Shown in pieces: positions 19,495 through 33,718 of a stretch of 64,000 bases of DNA. Source of the DNA: Ampullaceana balthica (taxonomy: Eukaryota; Mollusca; Gastropoda; Lymnaeidae); the NCBI GenBank assembly GCA_944989445.1, contig CALYLW010000333.1:119347-183346 (forward strand), given 5' to 3'. The notes beneath the pieces were generated by a model. That model worked only from the letters and a program-made list of their open reading frames with translations. It was not told the origin of the DNA and did no database searches. The first letter of the stretch is position 1. Every line of letters begins with the position of its first letter. The position numbers and the translations under genes were made by a program.

Positions 19495-22322
19495 ATGAAA
19501 AAGCATACGTTGATCTTGTTACCCCATATGTTGATCTTGATACTGCATATGTTGATCTTGATACCACATATGTTGATCTTGATACTGCATATGTTGATCT
19601 TGATACCACATATGTTGATCTTGATACTGCATACGTTGATCTTGTTACCCCATATGTTGATCTTGATACCCCATATGTTGATCTTGATACCCCATGTGTT
19701 GATCTTGATACCCCATATGTTGATCTTGATACCACATATGTTGATATTGATACCACATATGTTGATCTTGATACTGCATATGTTGATCTTGATACCCCAT
19801 GTGTTGATCTTGATACCCCATATGTTGATCTTGATACCACATATGTTGATATTGATACCACATATGTTGATCTTGATACTGCATATGTTGATCTTGATAC
19901 CCCATGTGTTGATCTTGATACCCCATGTGTTGATCTTGATACCCCATGTGTTGATCTTGATACCACAATTGTTGATATTGATACCACATATGTTGATCTT
20001 GATACTGCATATGTTGATCTTGATACCCCATGTGTTGATCTTGATACCCCATGTGTTGATCTTGATACTGCATATGTTGATCTTGATACCACATATGTTG
20101 ATCTTGATACCACATATGTTGATCTTGATACTGCATATGTTGATCTTGATACCCCATGTGTTGATCTTGATACCACATATGTTGATCTTGATACCACATA
20201 TGTTGATCTTGATACCACATATGTTGATATTGATACCACATATGTTGATCTTGATACTGCATATGTTGATCTTGATACCACATATGTTGATATTGATACC
20301 ACATATGTTGATCTTGATACTGCATATGTTGATCTTGATACCCCATGTGTTGATCTTGATACCACATATGTTGATCTTGATACTGCATATGTTGATCTTG
20401 ATACCACATATAATGATCTTGATACTGCATATGTTGATCTTGATACCCCATGTGTTGATCTTGATACCCCATACGTTGATCTTGATACCCCATACGTTGA
20501 TCTTGATACACCATATGTTGATCTTGATACCCCATATGTTGATCTTGATACCACATATGTTGATCTTGATACCACATATGTTGATCTTGATACCCCATAT
20601 GTTGACTATGATACCACAGATGTTGATCTTGATACCCCATATGTTTTTATTGATACCCCATATGTTGATCTTGATACCCCATATGTTGATCTTGATACCC
20701 CATATGTTGATCTTGATACCACATATGTTGATCTTGATACTGCATATGTTGATCTTGATACTGCATATGTTGTTCTTGATACTGCATATGTTGATCTTGA
20801 TACTGCATATGTTGATCTTGATACTGCATATGTTGATCTTGATACTGCATATGTTGATCTTGATACTGCATATGTTGATCTTGATACCACATATGTTGAT
20901 CTTGATACCCCATGTGTTGATCTTGATACCCCATGTGTTGATCTTGATACCCCATGTGTTGATCTTGATACCCCATATGTTGATCTTGATACCCCATGTG
21001 TTGATCTTGATACCACATGTGTTGATCTTGATACCCCATGTGTTGATCTTGATACCCCATGTGTTGATCTTGATACCCCATATGTTGATCTTGATACCCC
21101 ATGTGTTGATCTTGATACCACATATGTTGATCTTGATACTGCATATGTTGATCTTGATACCACATATGTTGATTTTGATACTGCATATGTTGATCTTGAT
21201 ACTGCATATGTTGATCTTGATACTGCATATGTTGATCTTGATACTGCATATGTTGATCTTGATACTGCATATGTTGATCTTGATACAACATATGTTGATC
21301 TTGATACTGCATATGTTGATCTTGATACTGCATATGTTGATCTTGATACTGCATATGTTGATCTTGATACTGCATATGTTGATCTCGATACTGCATATGT
21401 TGATCTTGATACTGCATATGTTGATCTTGATACTGCATATAATGATCTTGATACGACATATGTTGATCTTGATACCATATTTGTTGATCTTGATACCCCA
21501 TATGTTGATCTTGATACCCCATGTGTTGATCTTGATACCCCATATGTTGATCTTGTTACCCCATATGTTGATCTTGATACCCCATATGTTGATCTTGATA
21601 CCACATATGTTGATCTTGATACCCCATATGTTGACCATGATACCACAGATGTTGATCTTGATACCCCATGTGTTGATCTTGATACCCCATATGTTGATCT
21701 TGATACCCCATATGTTGATCTTGATACCCCATATGTTGATCTTGATACCCCATATGTTGATCTTGATACCACATATGTTGATCTTGATACCCCATGTGTT
21801 AATCTTGATACCCCATATGTTGATCTTGATACCCCATATGTTGATCTTGATACCACATATGTTGATCTTGATACCCCATGTGTTGATCTTGATACCCCAT
21901 ATGTTGATCTTGATACCCATATGTTGATCTTGATACCCCATATGTTGATCTTGATACCCCATATTTTGATCTTGATACCCCATATGTTGATCTTGATACC
22001 ACATATGTTGATCTTGATACCCCATGTGTTGATCTTGATACCCCATATGTTGATCTTGATTCCCCATATGTTGATCTAGATACCCCATATGTTGATCTTG
22101 ATACCCCATATTTTGATCTTGATACCCCATATGTTGATCTTGATACCACATATGTTGATCTTGATACCCCATGTGTTGATCTTGATACCCCATATGTTGA
22201 TCTTGATTCCCCATATGTTGATCTAGATACCCCATATGTTGATCTTGATACCACATATGTTGATCTTGATTCCCCATATGTTGATCTTGATACCCCATGT
22301 GTTGATCTTGATACCCCATATT
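19495..22322. repeat. 2.8-kb satellite, 21-bp unit
   Basis: The unit is GTTGATCTTGATACCCCATA plus T, with variants ACCACATAT, ACTGCATAT and CCCATGTGT, in about 134 copies. Blocks of variant order recur (for example 20580-20700 and 21595-21720, and 21950-22060 and 22075-22190), showing higher-order homogenisation. Because 21 is a multiple of three and the unit lacks stops in several frames, very long ORFs (up to 949 codons on minus and 810 on plus) appear. They have no upstream start context or non-repeat domain and I do not call them genes. Confidence 0.95.
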
Positions 22323-22329
22323 TGAGTGG

Positions 22330-22780
22330 TAGATACTTAGTTGCGTTATTTTAGAGTCCCGTTGTGGACATCATCATAGGAAATCTTGAACAACACGACA
22401 TAGCTAGAAATCATTACGACAAAGTTGTTACCCGCGCTCAAAAAAAAAGAAGATATGATAGGATCTCTTTTTATGAAAACCGTTATACGAACGGTCCCCA
22501 CAATGCTACCCGAAGAACAAGAAAGGGATCAAAGTTTGGAAGTGTACTGGGAGATAGCTAAAAGAAATTCAGTAGATAAGACCAACCATGTCCAAAATAG
22601 CTTTGTAGTCCAAGACACATATTTTATTTACACTTTTCAAATATAACTTTGGATACAGGGTGGATAGGAACTAGTGGTACCGGAATCGTTTGGTCAAATC
22701 GTTTTAGATACAGCTCACGAATCAGACTCAACAGGGCAGATGTCAGTTAGACGGACTAAATACAGAATTGTTTCCAATTT
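22330..22780. other. No certain gene; possible left flank of a retroelement
   Basis: A 65-codon frame at 22364-22561 is basic (HYDKVVTRAQKKRRYDR) and could be a pol fragment, but I could not align it convincingly. The next recognisable sequence is the integrase zinc finger at about 22795. Confidence 0.3.
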
Positions 22781-22860
22781 TTTCTTTCGCCAACCATGAG
22801 CCGTGACATTGCCCATTATATCAAAACTTGAACAATTTGTCAAAAGGCGCGCCCACCCGG

Positions 22861-23037
22861 CAATGTTCACTCTAAGGTTCGTTTGTCCGTGTGCAAAGTA
22901 TAAAAACTCGTGTTCAAAATTGAAAAGCTGCCATTTTTTGTGCAATATTTTTACAAACTTTGCTGCGCGGTAATTCTAAACTGCTGCGCGGCATTGATCA
23001 GATATCTGCGCAGCCGCGCAGCTGAAAGGGAACATTG
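22861..23037. mobile_element. CAATGTTCCC-family MITE inside gypsy integrase
   Basis: CAATGTTCACTCTAAGG at the left and GGGAACATTG at the right are inverted repeats. The integrase reading resumes across it. The 8-bp flanks (CCACCCGG, TCACCTAT) are only weakly alike, so the target duplication has eroded. Confidence 0.75.
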
Positions 23038-23218
23038 TCACCTATAGAGCTTGGTCAGATGGAGTCATTGGTGAGCCATTTAAAAAAAGTCGCCATTGAT
23101 ATTGTAATACCATTTCAGTTAGGTAGGAACAAAAATAGATATATACCGACTCTAATTGATTTAGCCACTAGGTGGCCGGAGGCAATCTAATTAAAATTCA
23201 TAACTATAATACTCAAGA

Positions 23219-23498
23219 AAAAGCAACCAGAATAAACACAAGTGACTCGGAATGCAAAGCAGAAGACAGATCTACGTGGCACACAGTTGTCAGGGAGGGC
23301 GTCATAGCGGCCGAGGTACGAAGGATGGAAGGGGCTACAGACAGCAGAGCTAGGAGAACGGACAAAACATTGGGAAGCACAGAAATCGTGTGCAAAAGCT
23401 GTGGGAAAGACTGTTACTCAAGGATAGGACTGCTCAGCCACACGAGGAAATGCAACCCAACCCAACGGTGATGCACCATCGTCGCTCAAGGATGCCGA
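23219..23498 (+). mobile_element. 280-bp LINE RT tail with 14-bp target duplication
   Basis: TATAATACTCAAGA occurs at 23205-23218 and 23499-23512, a perfect 14-bp target-site duplication. The insert encodes an RT C-terminus: 'EDRSTWHTVVREGV' and a C2HC-type finger 'CKSCGKDCYSRIGLLSHTRK' (about 23393-23452), then stop at 23471. It is a severely 5'-truncated copy of a family also represented at 47955-48520. Confidence 0.88.
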
Positions 23499-23659
23499 TA
23501 TAATACTCAAGACGTTCACGAAGCTCTGTTAACCATATTTGCTAGAATGGGGTCCCCTGAAATCATCTTATCTGTTGACGGCCCACAGTTCTCATCTGAT
23601 TTATGTAATAAGGTCCGCGAACTTTTCAATTTTCATATTCCTCCCCAAATATATTGGTT

Positions 23660-24600
23660 AAGAAAAAAAGATTGGCTCTGTACGAACATGTGTAGATTAT
23701 AGAAAACGTAACGCTATCACAAAAACAGTAGTTGAAATTATGCCAAACCCAGACAATCTTTTAGCATATTTACATAAGGCATGATACTTGAAAAAAATAG
23801 ATTTAAGTCAAGGATACTGGCAGATATCGTTAGAAGTCCATAGCAGAGAATTCACTGCTTTCCAAGGCCCATCCGGTTTATACCATTCATTATAAGTATT
23901 CGCCATTTGGATTGACGACCGCCCTAGCTACATTCAATAATATTACCAGAATGTTATTTTCGGGGTTAACAAATGTCATCACTTATTATGACGACATGTG
24001 TATCTATACAGAAGACTAAGAAACATCCTTGTTTGTAATTCTAAAAGTTTTTACCATTCTAAAAGAAGCTGGATTTACTGTCAGACCCTCATAATTAGAA
24101 CTCGCAAAGAAATCGGTTGATTTTCCAGGAGATACTGTAGGTGGAGGGTTGCCAAAACCTGACAAAGGCAATCTAGACAAGCTATTAAAAATAGCTAATC
24201 CCAGAACAAAGAAACAAGTCAAGGGACTAGTGGGACTGATATCCTACTATAATAAGTTTATTACAAAGTTTTCAAAGTTGACAGCGCCATTAACTGTCCG
24301 GACGACTGGGGAATGCCAATTAGATTTAGAAGCCATTCAATAATACCTAACGAATGACCTCATACTAGTTCTACGAACTTTTAAGGAACAATGTATCGTT
24401 AGAACAGACGCTTCAACAAAAGGCCTGGGGGGCATGTCTTCTGCAAATAGAAACACTTTACTTCATCAAGTCAAGTATATTAGTAGAAAAAATTTTGACA
24501 GAGAGACTCGCTACTCGATTATTGAGAGAGAATGTTTGGCCATAATTTGGAGCATCCAAAAATTAGCCTATTATCTGATTGGGGCGAGACGAGAGCCAGA
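23660..24600 (+). pseudogene. Ty3/gypsy reverse transcriptase and RNase H remnant
   Basis: The order is RT 'VRTCVDYRKRNAITK' (about 23677), 'KKIDLSQGYWQISL' (23790-23830), catalytic YYDDMCIY (about 23984), connection 'KQVKGLVGLISYYNKFITKF' (about 24210) and RNase H 'RTDASTKGLGG' (about 24401), then 'ETRYSIIERECLAIIWSIQK'. Several stops and frameshifts are present. The RT-RNase H block lies downstream of the integrase fragment, the reverse of the normal Ty3/gypsy order. It is cut off at about 24590 by LINE sequence. Confidence 0.85.
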
Positions 24601-25435
24601 ATGCCATGTTTGCTGACGAACTGGTTATGTAGAGTTCTGAAAAAGACGTTGCTACGCTGTAGAATCGACAGCAGTGACCCGATTCGTATCGAAGAGTACG
24701 CCAACCAATGGCGACTAGTGGTCAACACGGAGAAGACGGTCCACTCCATTTTCACGAATGGAAGGAAGGTACAACTGCACAACCATTTGCTTGAATTGTG
24801 CGCTAAAACCACAGCGAAACTGTCACTGTTGAAGAAATTGGCTAGCCCGAGTTAGGGCGCGGACGCAAGACTACTGAGGGCTCTCTATCTCAGTAGAGTT
24901 AGGGGCGCCATCGACTACAGCGTCCCTGTTCAGGCCTTTGCGAGCCGAACGCCTTAAAACTGATTGGACATAATGCAAAACCAAGCTCTCCGTTTTGTAT
25001 GCGGGGCGTTACGAACCACACCCACAGCCACCGTAGAAATTATGTCAAATGAATCACCCCTGGCGATTAGGCGAAAGAACGCAATCATGACCTCGGTTGA
25101 GCGATACCGTACGTTGGAGCATGACGAAACCTGCTTTCAATTACAAGACCGCTGGGTAGAGAGGAAACGACTGAAAAGGCCAAAGCGACCCCTGGCGGCA
25201 ACTTAAGCGTAGCGATCACACTTGATCACCCAGTGAGGATTGAACACTGTCCCACACGGAGCTACTTACACAGTTTGTCACGAGAAAGGATACCGGGTGT
25301 CGTTTGTATGGCAACTCTGAGGACACAGTCGAAGGCCCAAATAGTTAAACGTATAATGATAATGAAACCAAAGCTAATACAACCAACACATATTTTGAAT
25401 AATCTTTTTCGGCCTCAGGCGACAAGGAAATTTTA
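24600..25435 (+). pseudogene. LINE reverse-transcriptase C-terminal part (Jockey/I-like)
   Basis: 'EYANQWRLVVNTEKTVHSIF' (about 24700), a stop, then 'IMQNQALRFVCGALRTTPT' (24970-25030) and 'SPLAIRRKNAI'. This is the characteristic 'QNQALRxxxGAxxxTP..LE..S...PL.xRR' segment of Jockey/I-type RTs. In-frame stops and a frameshift separate the parts. The 3' end may be marked by the 62-bp repeats that follow. Confidence 0.7.
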
Positions 25436-25630
25436 ATAAATTTAAATAAAAGGAAAGAAATAGGTAACATAACAACATAACTGTAGACGAGATCGGTATA
25501 AATTTAAATAAAAGGAAAGAAATAGGTAACATAACAACATAACTGTAGACGAGATCGGTATAAATTTAAATAAAAGGAAAGAAATAGGTAACATAACAAC
25601 ATAACTGTAGACGAGATCGGTATAAATTTA
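25436..25630. repeat. 62-bp tandem repeat, three copies
   Basis: GAGATCGGTATAAATTTAAA recurs with a 62-bp period (GATCGGTA at 25491, 25553 and 25615). The copies are almost identical. Placement right after a LINE tail fits a LINE 3' end repeat. Confidence 0.9.
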
Positions 25631-25689
25631 ATTCTAAAATTTTTAAAAAAAAACAAAAAAAAACACTACTGGTCGAGATGAAACGTCTG

Positions 25690-26440
25690 CAAGGTCATTA
25701 AAAGAACTTTGCATTAACTGTCCCCAATCCTTGTATTACATTTTCAAGCCTATCTAAATCGGGGTAAAGGGCCTCAGGATTGGAAATTAGCTAAAGTAAC
25801 TCCCCTCTTTAAAAAAGTGATTCATCAGACGCTGGTAATTATAGACCTGTATCACTTACTAGTATCACCTGCAAATTACTAGAACAAATAATATATAGTA
25901 GAATAGTTAATCACCTAGACAAACATAATGTCCTATGCCCATATCAACAAAGCTTTAGAAAAACAGATCATGTGATACACAACTAATTGGCTTAATAGAT
26001 GATATGTCAAAAGGCTTAGACAATAATAATCAAAATGATACAATATTAGTAGAATTCTCAAAAGCATTTGACAAAGTTCACCACTTCAGTTTTCTCAAAA
26101 AACTTAACTACTTTGGTATCTCAGGTCCCATACATCATTGGAGCCAAGACTTCCTTTTGGGTAGGGAGCAAACTGTAATAATTAATGGATCTAGATCAGC
26201 ACCAATAAAGGTTAATTCAGGAGTTCCAAATGGAACTGTGTAAGTTCCATTACTCTTTTTAATTGATATAAATGATTTCCTCAACAAATCATAGCAGGAA
26301 CAAAATTTATGTTACTTGCTGATGATTGTATAATCTATAGAACAATTAAATCAGAACAAGATAGCAAAATCTTACAAAAAGATCTAAAATTAATAAAATG
26401 GGAAACTAACTGCAGTATGTCTTTCCACACAGAAAATTCA
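25690..26440 (+). pseudogene. LINE reverse transcriptase core (CR1/Jockey-like), truncated
   Basis: The translation gives 'DWKLAKVTPLFKK', 'NYRPVSLTSITCKLLEQI', 'QNDTILVEFSKAFDKVHH', 'KVNSGVPNGTV' and 'FMLLADDCIIYR' (A-D-D catalytic motif about 26310). The wording fits vertebrate and invertebrate CR1/Jockey RTs. Frame changes and a stop after GTV disable it. It is cut at about 26440 by a hAT terminus. Confidence 0.8.
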
Positions 26441-26526
26441 ACGGCGTAGAGCAGGTATGTGCCACCCGGGGCAGAAACCCAATTTTCCGCCCCCAAACCA
26501 AAATATATTTCAATGCTCGAGAGAAA

Positions 26527-26593
<67 letters not shown>

Positions 26594-27130
26594 TTTATTA
26601 GAAAATAATCAAAAGGACACTTTACATTTTTATGTTATAAAAAAAAGCTACATTTCTTGAATAAAATTGAAGATTTCTGTTTTTTCTCATGACACAACCT
26701 TTCATGTATCTATCTTATCAGCCATGCCATGCCCAATATCCAAAATAACTATAGATAAGTCAATATTGGTGTATTTATTTTTGATCGTCATTAATTTTGC
26801 ATTAAGTTAATTTTATAGAAGCTACTTTAACACCTAAAATTACTCAAGACACTTGTGAGCAATGTCCGAGTTAATGATATTATTTTAGACCTAAATATCT
26901 TTAAAAACTTGAATAAATCAACTGGTCATGAATTCATTAATTTTTTTGCACCCATGAGGTAAAATATTCCTTCCATGGCAATGCCATGGGAGTTATTTTG
27001 AATACTCTAATTTGAAGGCAAAATTTTAAAGTTCAGTAGATTAGCAGGTGTATGAAAATCATATCTGTTTTCCAAATTCTACATAACTTCCAAAACCTCA
27101 TATGAATTTCTACTGTAATTTCATCTTTTG
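26441..27130 (-). mobile_element. hAT fragment, C-terminal end (CGGCGTAG terminus), decayed
   Basis: Begins near ACGGCGTAG followed by 'GTATGTGCCACCCGGGGCAG', which matches the element end at 32934. The interior aligns with 32990-33600, for example 'CATTTTTATG' and 'AAGATTTCTG'. In the sister copy the minus strand encodes a hAT dimerisation domain; here it is more degenerate. A (TA)n tract fills 26531-26589. Confidence 0.6.
26531..26589. repeat. (TA)n microsatellite
   Basis: About 29 uninterrupted TA dinucleotides inside the hAT fragment. Confidence 0.97.
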
Positions 27131-27202
27131 AAGAATACAACTTTCTCCTCAACGGTTTTTCTACATACTATGAATACATATTCTCTTCTATCACTGAAAA
27201 TT

Positions 27203-29835
<2,633 letters not shown>

Positions 29836-30335
29836 CCCCTATGTTTTTAAATCCTTTATATTAACTCGTGGTGTCTGCGGCCGCCCGCCCGACCGCCCGC
29901 CCTTGTCGCCAAAACATTTGATCGATTTTTATCCCACTTGCTCGTAAGCCAGCGAGCTGAAATTTTGCAGGCAGTTTTGTACCGATAATAAAAACAATGT
30001 ATCAAAATTTCAGATCGATCGCATGTGCCTTAATTGAATTATTGATTTTTTAGATTATTTTATTTATTCCTATGTATCATGCTATTTTTTGAGATAGAGC
30101 GTGGCGGTGCGTATTATATTGAACAACCTTTCTGTCGCGCAATAAGGTGCGTATTTTATTGACAACTCTTTTTATAAACATATTCCTGATCGGTGCGCAT
30201 TATATTAAACATGTTTTACGACACAACTGCAATTTTGTATTTTTGGATGGTCTTGCGCTGCGTATTATCTTGCACATTTTTTTAGTTACTTCTCGTACAT
30301 AAAGGATTTATAGTCAAAAACTTGGTTTTTTACTG
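29836..30335 (+). mobile_element. FamK dispersed element, copy 1 (about 500 bp, non-coding)
   Basis: Begins TTTTTAAATCCTTTATATTA and ends ATAAAGGATTTATAGTCAAA plus ACTTGG. AAATCCTTTAT and ATAAAGGATTT form short terminal inverted repeats. The interior has 'AATTTCAGATCGATCGCATG' and three GGTGCGTATTATATT-like repeats. A second copy is at 42398-42905 with over 90% visual identity. More distant copies are at 61735-62240 (inverted) and 41095-41325. Confidence 0.75.
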
Positions 30336-30344
30336 TTTTTTTTA

Positions 30345-30560
30345 TTTCAGCTCAGGACAATTTGTATCAGAAGGCTTTATATTCATTACGGAGTTTGAAG
30401 TTTTGTCATTAGAAACGTTCACGTATTTTAATGTTGTTTCTTCTTTTCTTTTTAATGTTGTTCTTGGGTTTTATTTTAATTTATTAAACTTTATGTACAT
30501 CTTTTTCATTTTTAGAAGCTAATTAGCAACGAGGTACTACCGTCACCCCTTTCCCCAAAC
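30345..30560. repeat. Local duplicate of 31790-31965
   Basis: 'TTGTATCAGAAGGCTTTATA' here and 'TTGGTATCAGAAGAATTTAT' at 31805 begin two parallel segments that share 'GGAGTTTGAAGTTTTG' and 'AGAAAC'. Their origin is unknown. A TTTCAG precedes both, but no reading frame is shared. Confidence 0.5.
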
Positions 30561-30659
30561 AGTGTGCCTCTTAGAGTATTTGATTGGCCCATGTTTCAAA
30601 TTGATAGGGTACAGTAATTTTTGCTTTTACTACAGGAACGGCTGTCAAGTTTTAAGAAT

Positions 30660-31440
30660 CAACTTATTTACAACCATATCACTGTCGAAAGGGGGAGGCC
30701 TCTACGGGGCTCGGCGGATGAGTAAGGTCGTGGGGCACGGACCTGACCGCGACTCGGCGACCTGAAACCAACATCTCCCGGCAGGCAATGCCAAAGTCCG
30801 ATATGTTAGGGTTAGGTGCTAGTCACATATGATTACAGTCGCTGTACGGATCTTAGACAAAGCATCTTAAATGCATTGTCGATGATGAAAACCAAAGTAC
30901 CCGTTGAGGGTCGGGTAAATCCGAAGCGACCGTTTCGTCCCCCTCAATTTTACTAGCAACGCCATTGAGCGGTGCCGGTTTAGGGCCAGGAGCGCCAGCA
31001 CGGATTAGCAAAAGGAACCGCGAAGAACGCAGCGGACGCCAGCTCTGAGGAAACCTTCCAGTGGGGGTTGCACCCTAGGTAGGTCATTGATGATCCCCCG
31101 CATTGCGGCGATCCTAACCATTGAAACTCGTATGCTTTGCCGGGGTGGCGCCGAAGTGGTAGCGGGTCGTAGTAAGGCAATTCCACCCCTCCTTGTGAGG
31201 ACAACTTAGTGGGAGGCATCCTCGACTTTCTGTCTTAGATGCCCAGGTGGCCGCTTCAGAAGCGACCGCTCCGGGGGGGTTTTCCCAGCTGTCAACGTCC
31301 TTTTCTGGGGGAGGGGGCCAGATAGCTGGGAGGGTCTTCCAGGAAGACCCATGAAGAGCACTAGGCTCGGGGCTTCTGATTTTCTTCCACATGTAGGATC
31401 AACAACCATATCAGGGTCACGTTCTCATACTACTTAAGCC
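30660..31440. other. GC-rich island of about 0.8 kb, possibly a LINE 5' UTR
   Basis: Base composition differs sharply from the AT-rich surroundings. It starts 'GGGGGAGGCCTCTACGGGGC'. Short frames on minus are not conserved with anything I recognise. The structured, GC-rich text resembles 5' UTRs of some invertebrate non-LTR elements. I found no rRNA or tRNA motif. Confidence 0.3.
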
Positions 31441-31448
31441 TCAGGTTT

Positions 31449-31790
31449 TTAATAATAATAATAATAAATTGATTATTTATATAGCGCTGTATCCCAGTAA
31501 GGAACTGGGCTCACAGCGCTTTACATGAAAGAAATAACATACTTATAAGTATTAAATTAACTTTCATATCACAACAAACACACAAAAAATTACAATACAT
31601 TATACATAAGCTACGTTAATCATTTACAAGAAATGTTGTTTCATCAATTTTAAAAATAAATTGTGAAAAGATGTGTCTTAAGTACAGTCTTGAAAGACTT
31701 GGTTGTTTGAATACTACGTATGTGTAATGGTTATAGAATTCCGTTGTTTGGCTGCACAAAAAGAGAATGACCTTTCACCAAACGTTTTTC
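31449..31790 (-). mobile_element. LINE 3' end, second copy of the 4122 family
   Basis: Starts with (AAT)n and 'TATATAGCGCTGTATCCCAG' on plus, matching 4160-4200. It ends near 'GAATGACCTTTCACCAAACG', matching 4632. The coding tail is broken by frameshifts. It lacks the MITE found in the first copy. Confidence 0.8.
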
Positions 31791-31989
31791 AGTACAATAA
31801 CATTGGTATCAGAAGAATTTATATCGAATATGGAGTTTGAAGTTTTGGCAGCAGAAACTTTAACATAATTGAGGAGAGTGTCCTTTTATTTCTTTTATAA
31901 TTTCATTATTTGGCTCTTCTTCTATTTCTAGAAAACGCTCCACTTTCTTATACGTTTTTCATTGTTGGGAATTAATTAACGACTAGGAA

Positions 31990-32125
31990 TTTTCCTCCCC
32001 TAGCAAACCCTCTATTAACATTTAAAAATCGAATAAAGATGCAAGAATAGACATAAACCATGGATAAGCGTAGGATGCAATAATCTTCTGTATAGAACAG
32101 CGCCTGTGACACATAAGATAACAGT
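31990..32125 (+). mobile_element. LINE 3' UTR fragment (GATAA-tail family)
   Basis: 'ATAAACCATGGATAAGCGTA' and the (ATAAG) tail match 11740-11870 and 47345-47465. Only about 135 bp remain. Confidence 0.75.
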
Positions 32126-32239
32126 ACTAACGGGAAAAGTACGAAATATGAGACGGATTCGGCAGGAAGACAGTGAGTTTTCCCGTGTTAAATATTTTAT
32201 TGTTACTAGCATATGGAATTCGGAGACCAATTGGTGTTT

Positions 32240-32933
32240 CCACGGTCATCAAACACAGTTTGGGTTGCAGTAAGTTCTAGTTATCTGTAAACTACCATTT
32301 GAAAGTAATATGGGTTGACATTGGCCCGTCTTTCAGTTTTGTATGAACGTCTTGTTTCTCGGAGCCTTGAACCTCAGTACTATATATACTGTTCACATCT
32401 ATTAGACAATAATGTCTATTCATTTGCAAATGCTTTCAAGTATTAGCCTCTAGTTTCTCCACGTAAGTTAGCGTAAGAGAATAGTCATTACAGTTGGCTT
32501 TATTCTTATACAATTGTGGCCCAAATCAAGTTACAAAAAAAAACGGTTTTCTTTACATTTCGTAGATATTGAAGGGCGGGGAAGGCGAAGGAGGAAAAAA
32601 AGGGGGCTATACTGGTTCAACTAAAACTGCAATGATCAAATCTACAACGTATTTTGAAAACACTTTAATCAATTAAATTCAGGAAATCCTGTGCAGGATA
32701 GGCCGCACTTACCCCCCCCCCTTTTTTTTTCCTTTTAAGTGATGTCTGTAATCAGAGCTGGGTTTTTACCTGGCTAACCATTCCCACAAAAGCCACCCCA
32801 AACCCCCACCCCCCTCCCCCATACAAAGGAGACATTTCAAATCACGGCCTCTCCTATTTCATCCGTCATGACTCTGGTTTTGGGGGGGGGGTGATATTTA
32901 CACTTGAACGATATTTGGATAAGCTGTTTGTGC
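32240..32933 (+). repeat. Receptor unit 2, upstream block part 1
   Basis: Matches 12240-12850 and 48550-49430. Shared sequence runs through 'GTAAGTTAGCGTAAGAGAAT', 'CCCAAATCAAGTTAC' and 'TACAAAGGAGACATTTCAAA' to 'GAACGATATTTGGATAAGC'. It is cut at 32933 by a hAT terminus, just before the place where units 1, 3 and 4 have the conserved donor. Confidence 0.7.
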
Positions 32934-33650
32934 AGCGGCGTAGCGTAGGCATGTGCCACCCGGGGCAGAACTCAGATTTGCTGGCCCCGCGCCGGCCAGA
33001 AAAAATATTGATGCTATGTAGAAAAAAGATACTCTTTTTATTATAAAGTAATAATAAGGAACCTATACATTTTTATGGTCGAAAGAATTAGAAGAGCTTC
33101 CATTTTTTAAATTAAAATTAAAGATTTCTGCTTTTCCTCATTTTACAATCTTTGATGTATCAATGTTGTCAGCAATGCGAAGCTCAATAGCCAGCTATAG
33201 ATTAGTCAATCTTTCTGTATTCATTGTTGATCGCAATTAATTTTTCATTAACTTGGTTTTAGAGATGCTGCTAGTCTCACAGCTTGCATTATTTATGGCA
33301 GTTTTCAGGAATCTTCTAAGCGTGGAAATCATATCAGGCAAGGTAACTAAAGCCTAATATCTTATTAAACTTTAATAAATCAAATTGACTCGAGTTCATT
33401 AATTCATTTGTTTTACTCGTGAGGTAAATGAGTCTCTGCTTGACAAAGTCATGTGAGATACTACTCTAATTTGAGGGCAAAATTTCAAATTACTGTAGTT
33501 TAAATGGTGTACGAAAATTATATTTGTTTTTCGAATTCCACATGTGCTTAAGCCTCGCATGAATTTCTACAGTAACCTCATCTTATTGTTTTTCTGCATA
33601 ACATGGCTACATATGGTTTTGATCGCCAATAATTTATTTATCATTCTTTG
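32934..33650 (-). mobile_element. hAT fragment with C-terminal dimerisation-domain remnant
   Basis: The terminus is CAGCGGCGTAGCGTAGG. On the minus strand about 33300-33080 reads 'SISKTKLMKN', stop, 'LRSTMNTERL' and 'IELRIADNIDTSKIVK'. This is the 'SFSKLKLIKxYLRSTM..ERL..LAxLSIExxIA..IDF' signature of ZMYM-type hAT transposases. It is a sister copy of 26441-27130. Its insertion removed or displaced the unit 2 donor site. Confidence 0.7.
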
Positions 33651-33718
33651 ACTGGAGTTTCAATTAAAATGATAAAGTTGCACATGAAAGTTTAGCAAGC
33701 GTCATACCACCCTTTAAA

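Larger units (their letters stand above)
22781..23650 (+). pseudogene. Ty3/gypsy integrase remnant, pierced by two insertions
   Basis: 22795-22860 encodes the end of the HHCC zinc domain (SRDIAHYIKT, stop replacing a Cys, then TICQKARP). After the MITE (22861-23037) the core resumes with 'VAIDIVIPFQLG', 'YIPTLIDLATRWPEA' (23085-23185). After the LINE piece (23219-23498) it continues with 'ALLTIFARMGSPEIILSVDG' and 'QFSSDL' (about 23520-23600). The integrase would catalyse insertion of the DNA copy. Stops and frame changes show it is dead. It ends abruptly where RT sequence begins at about 23668. Confidence 0.75.

Noticed and set aside
19470..22319. 949-codon minus and 810-codon plus ORFs
   Set aside because: They consist only of the 21-bp satellite, are open in several frames at once, and lack any non-repeat domain or start context.
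30660..31440. rRNA or structured ncRNA gene
   Set aside because: GC-rich, but none of the conserved rRNA segments I know is present.
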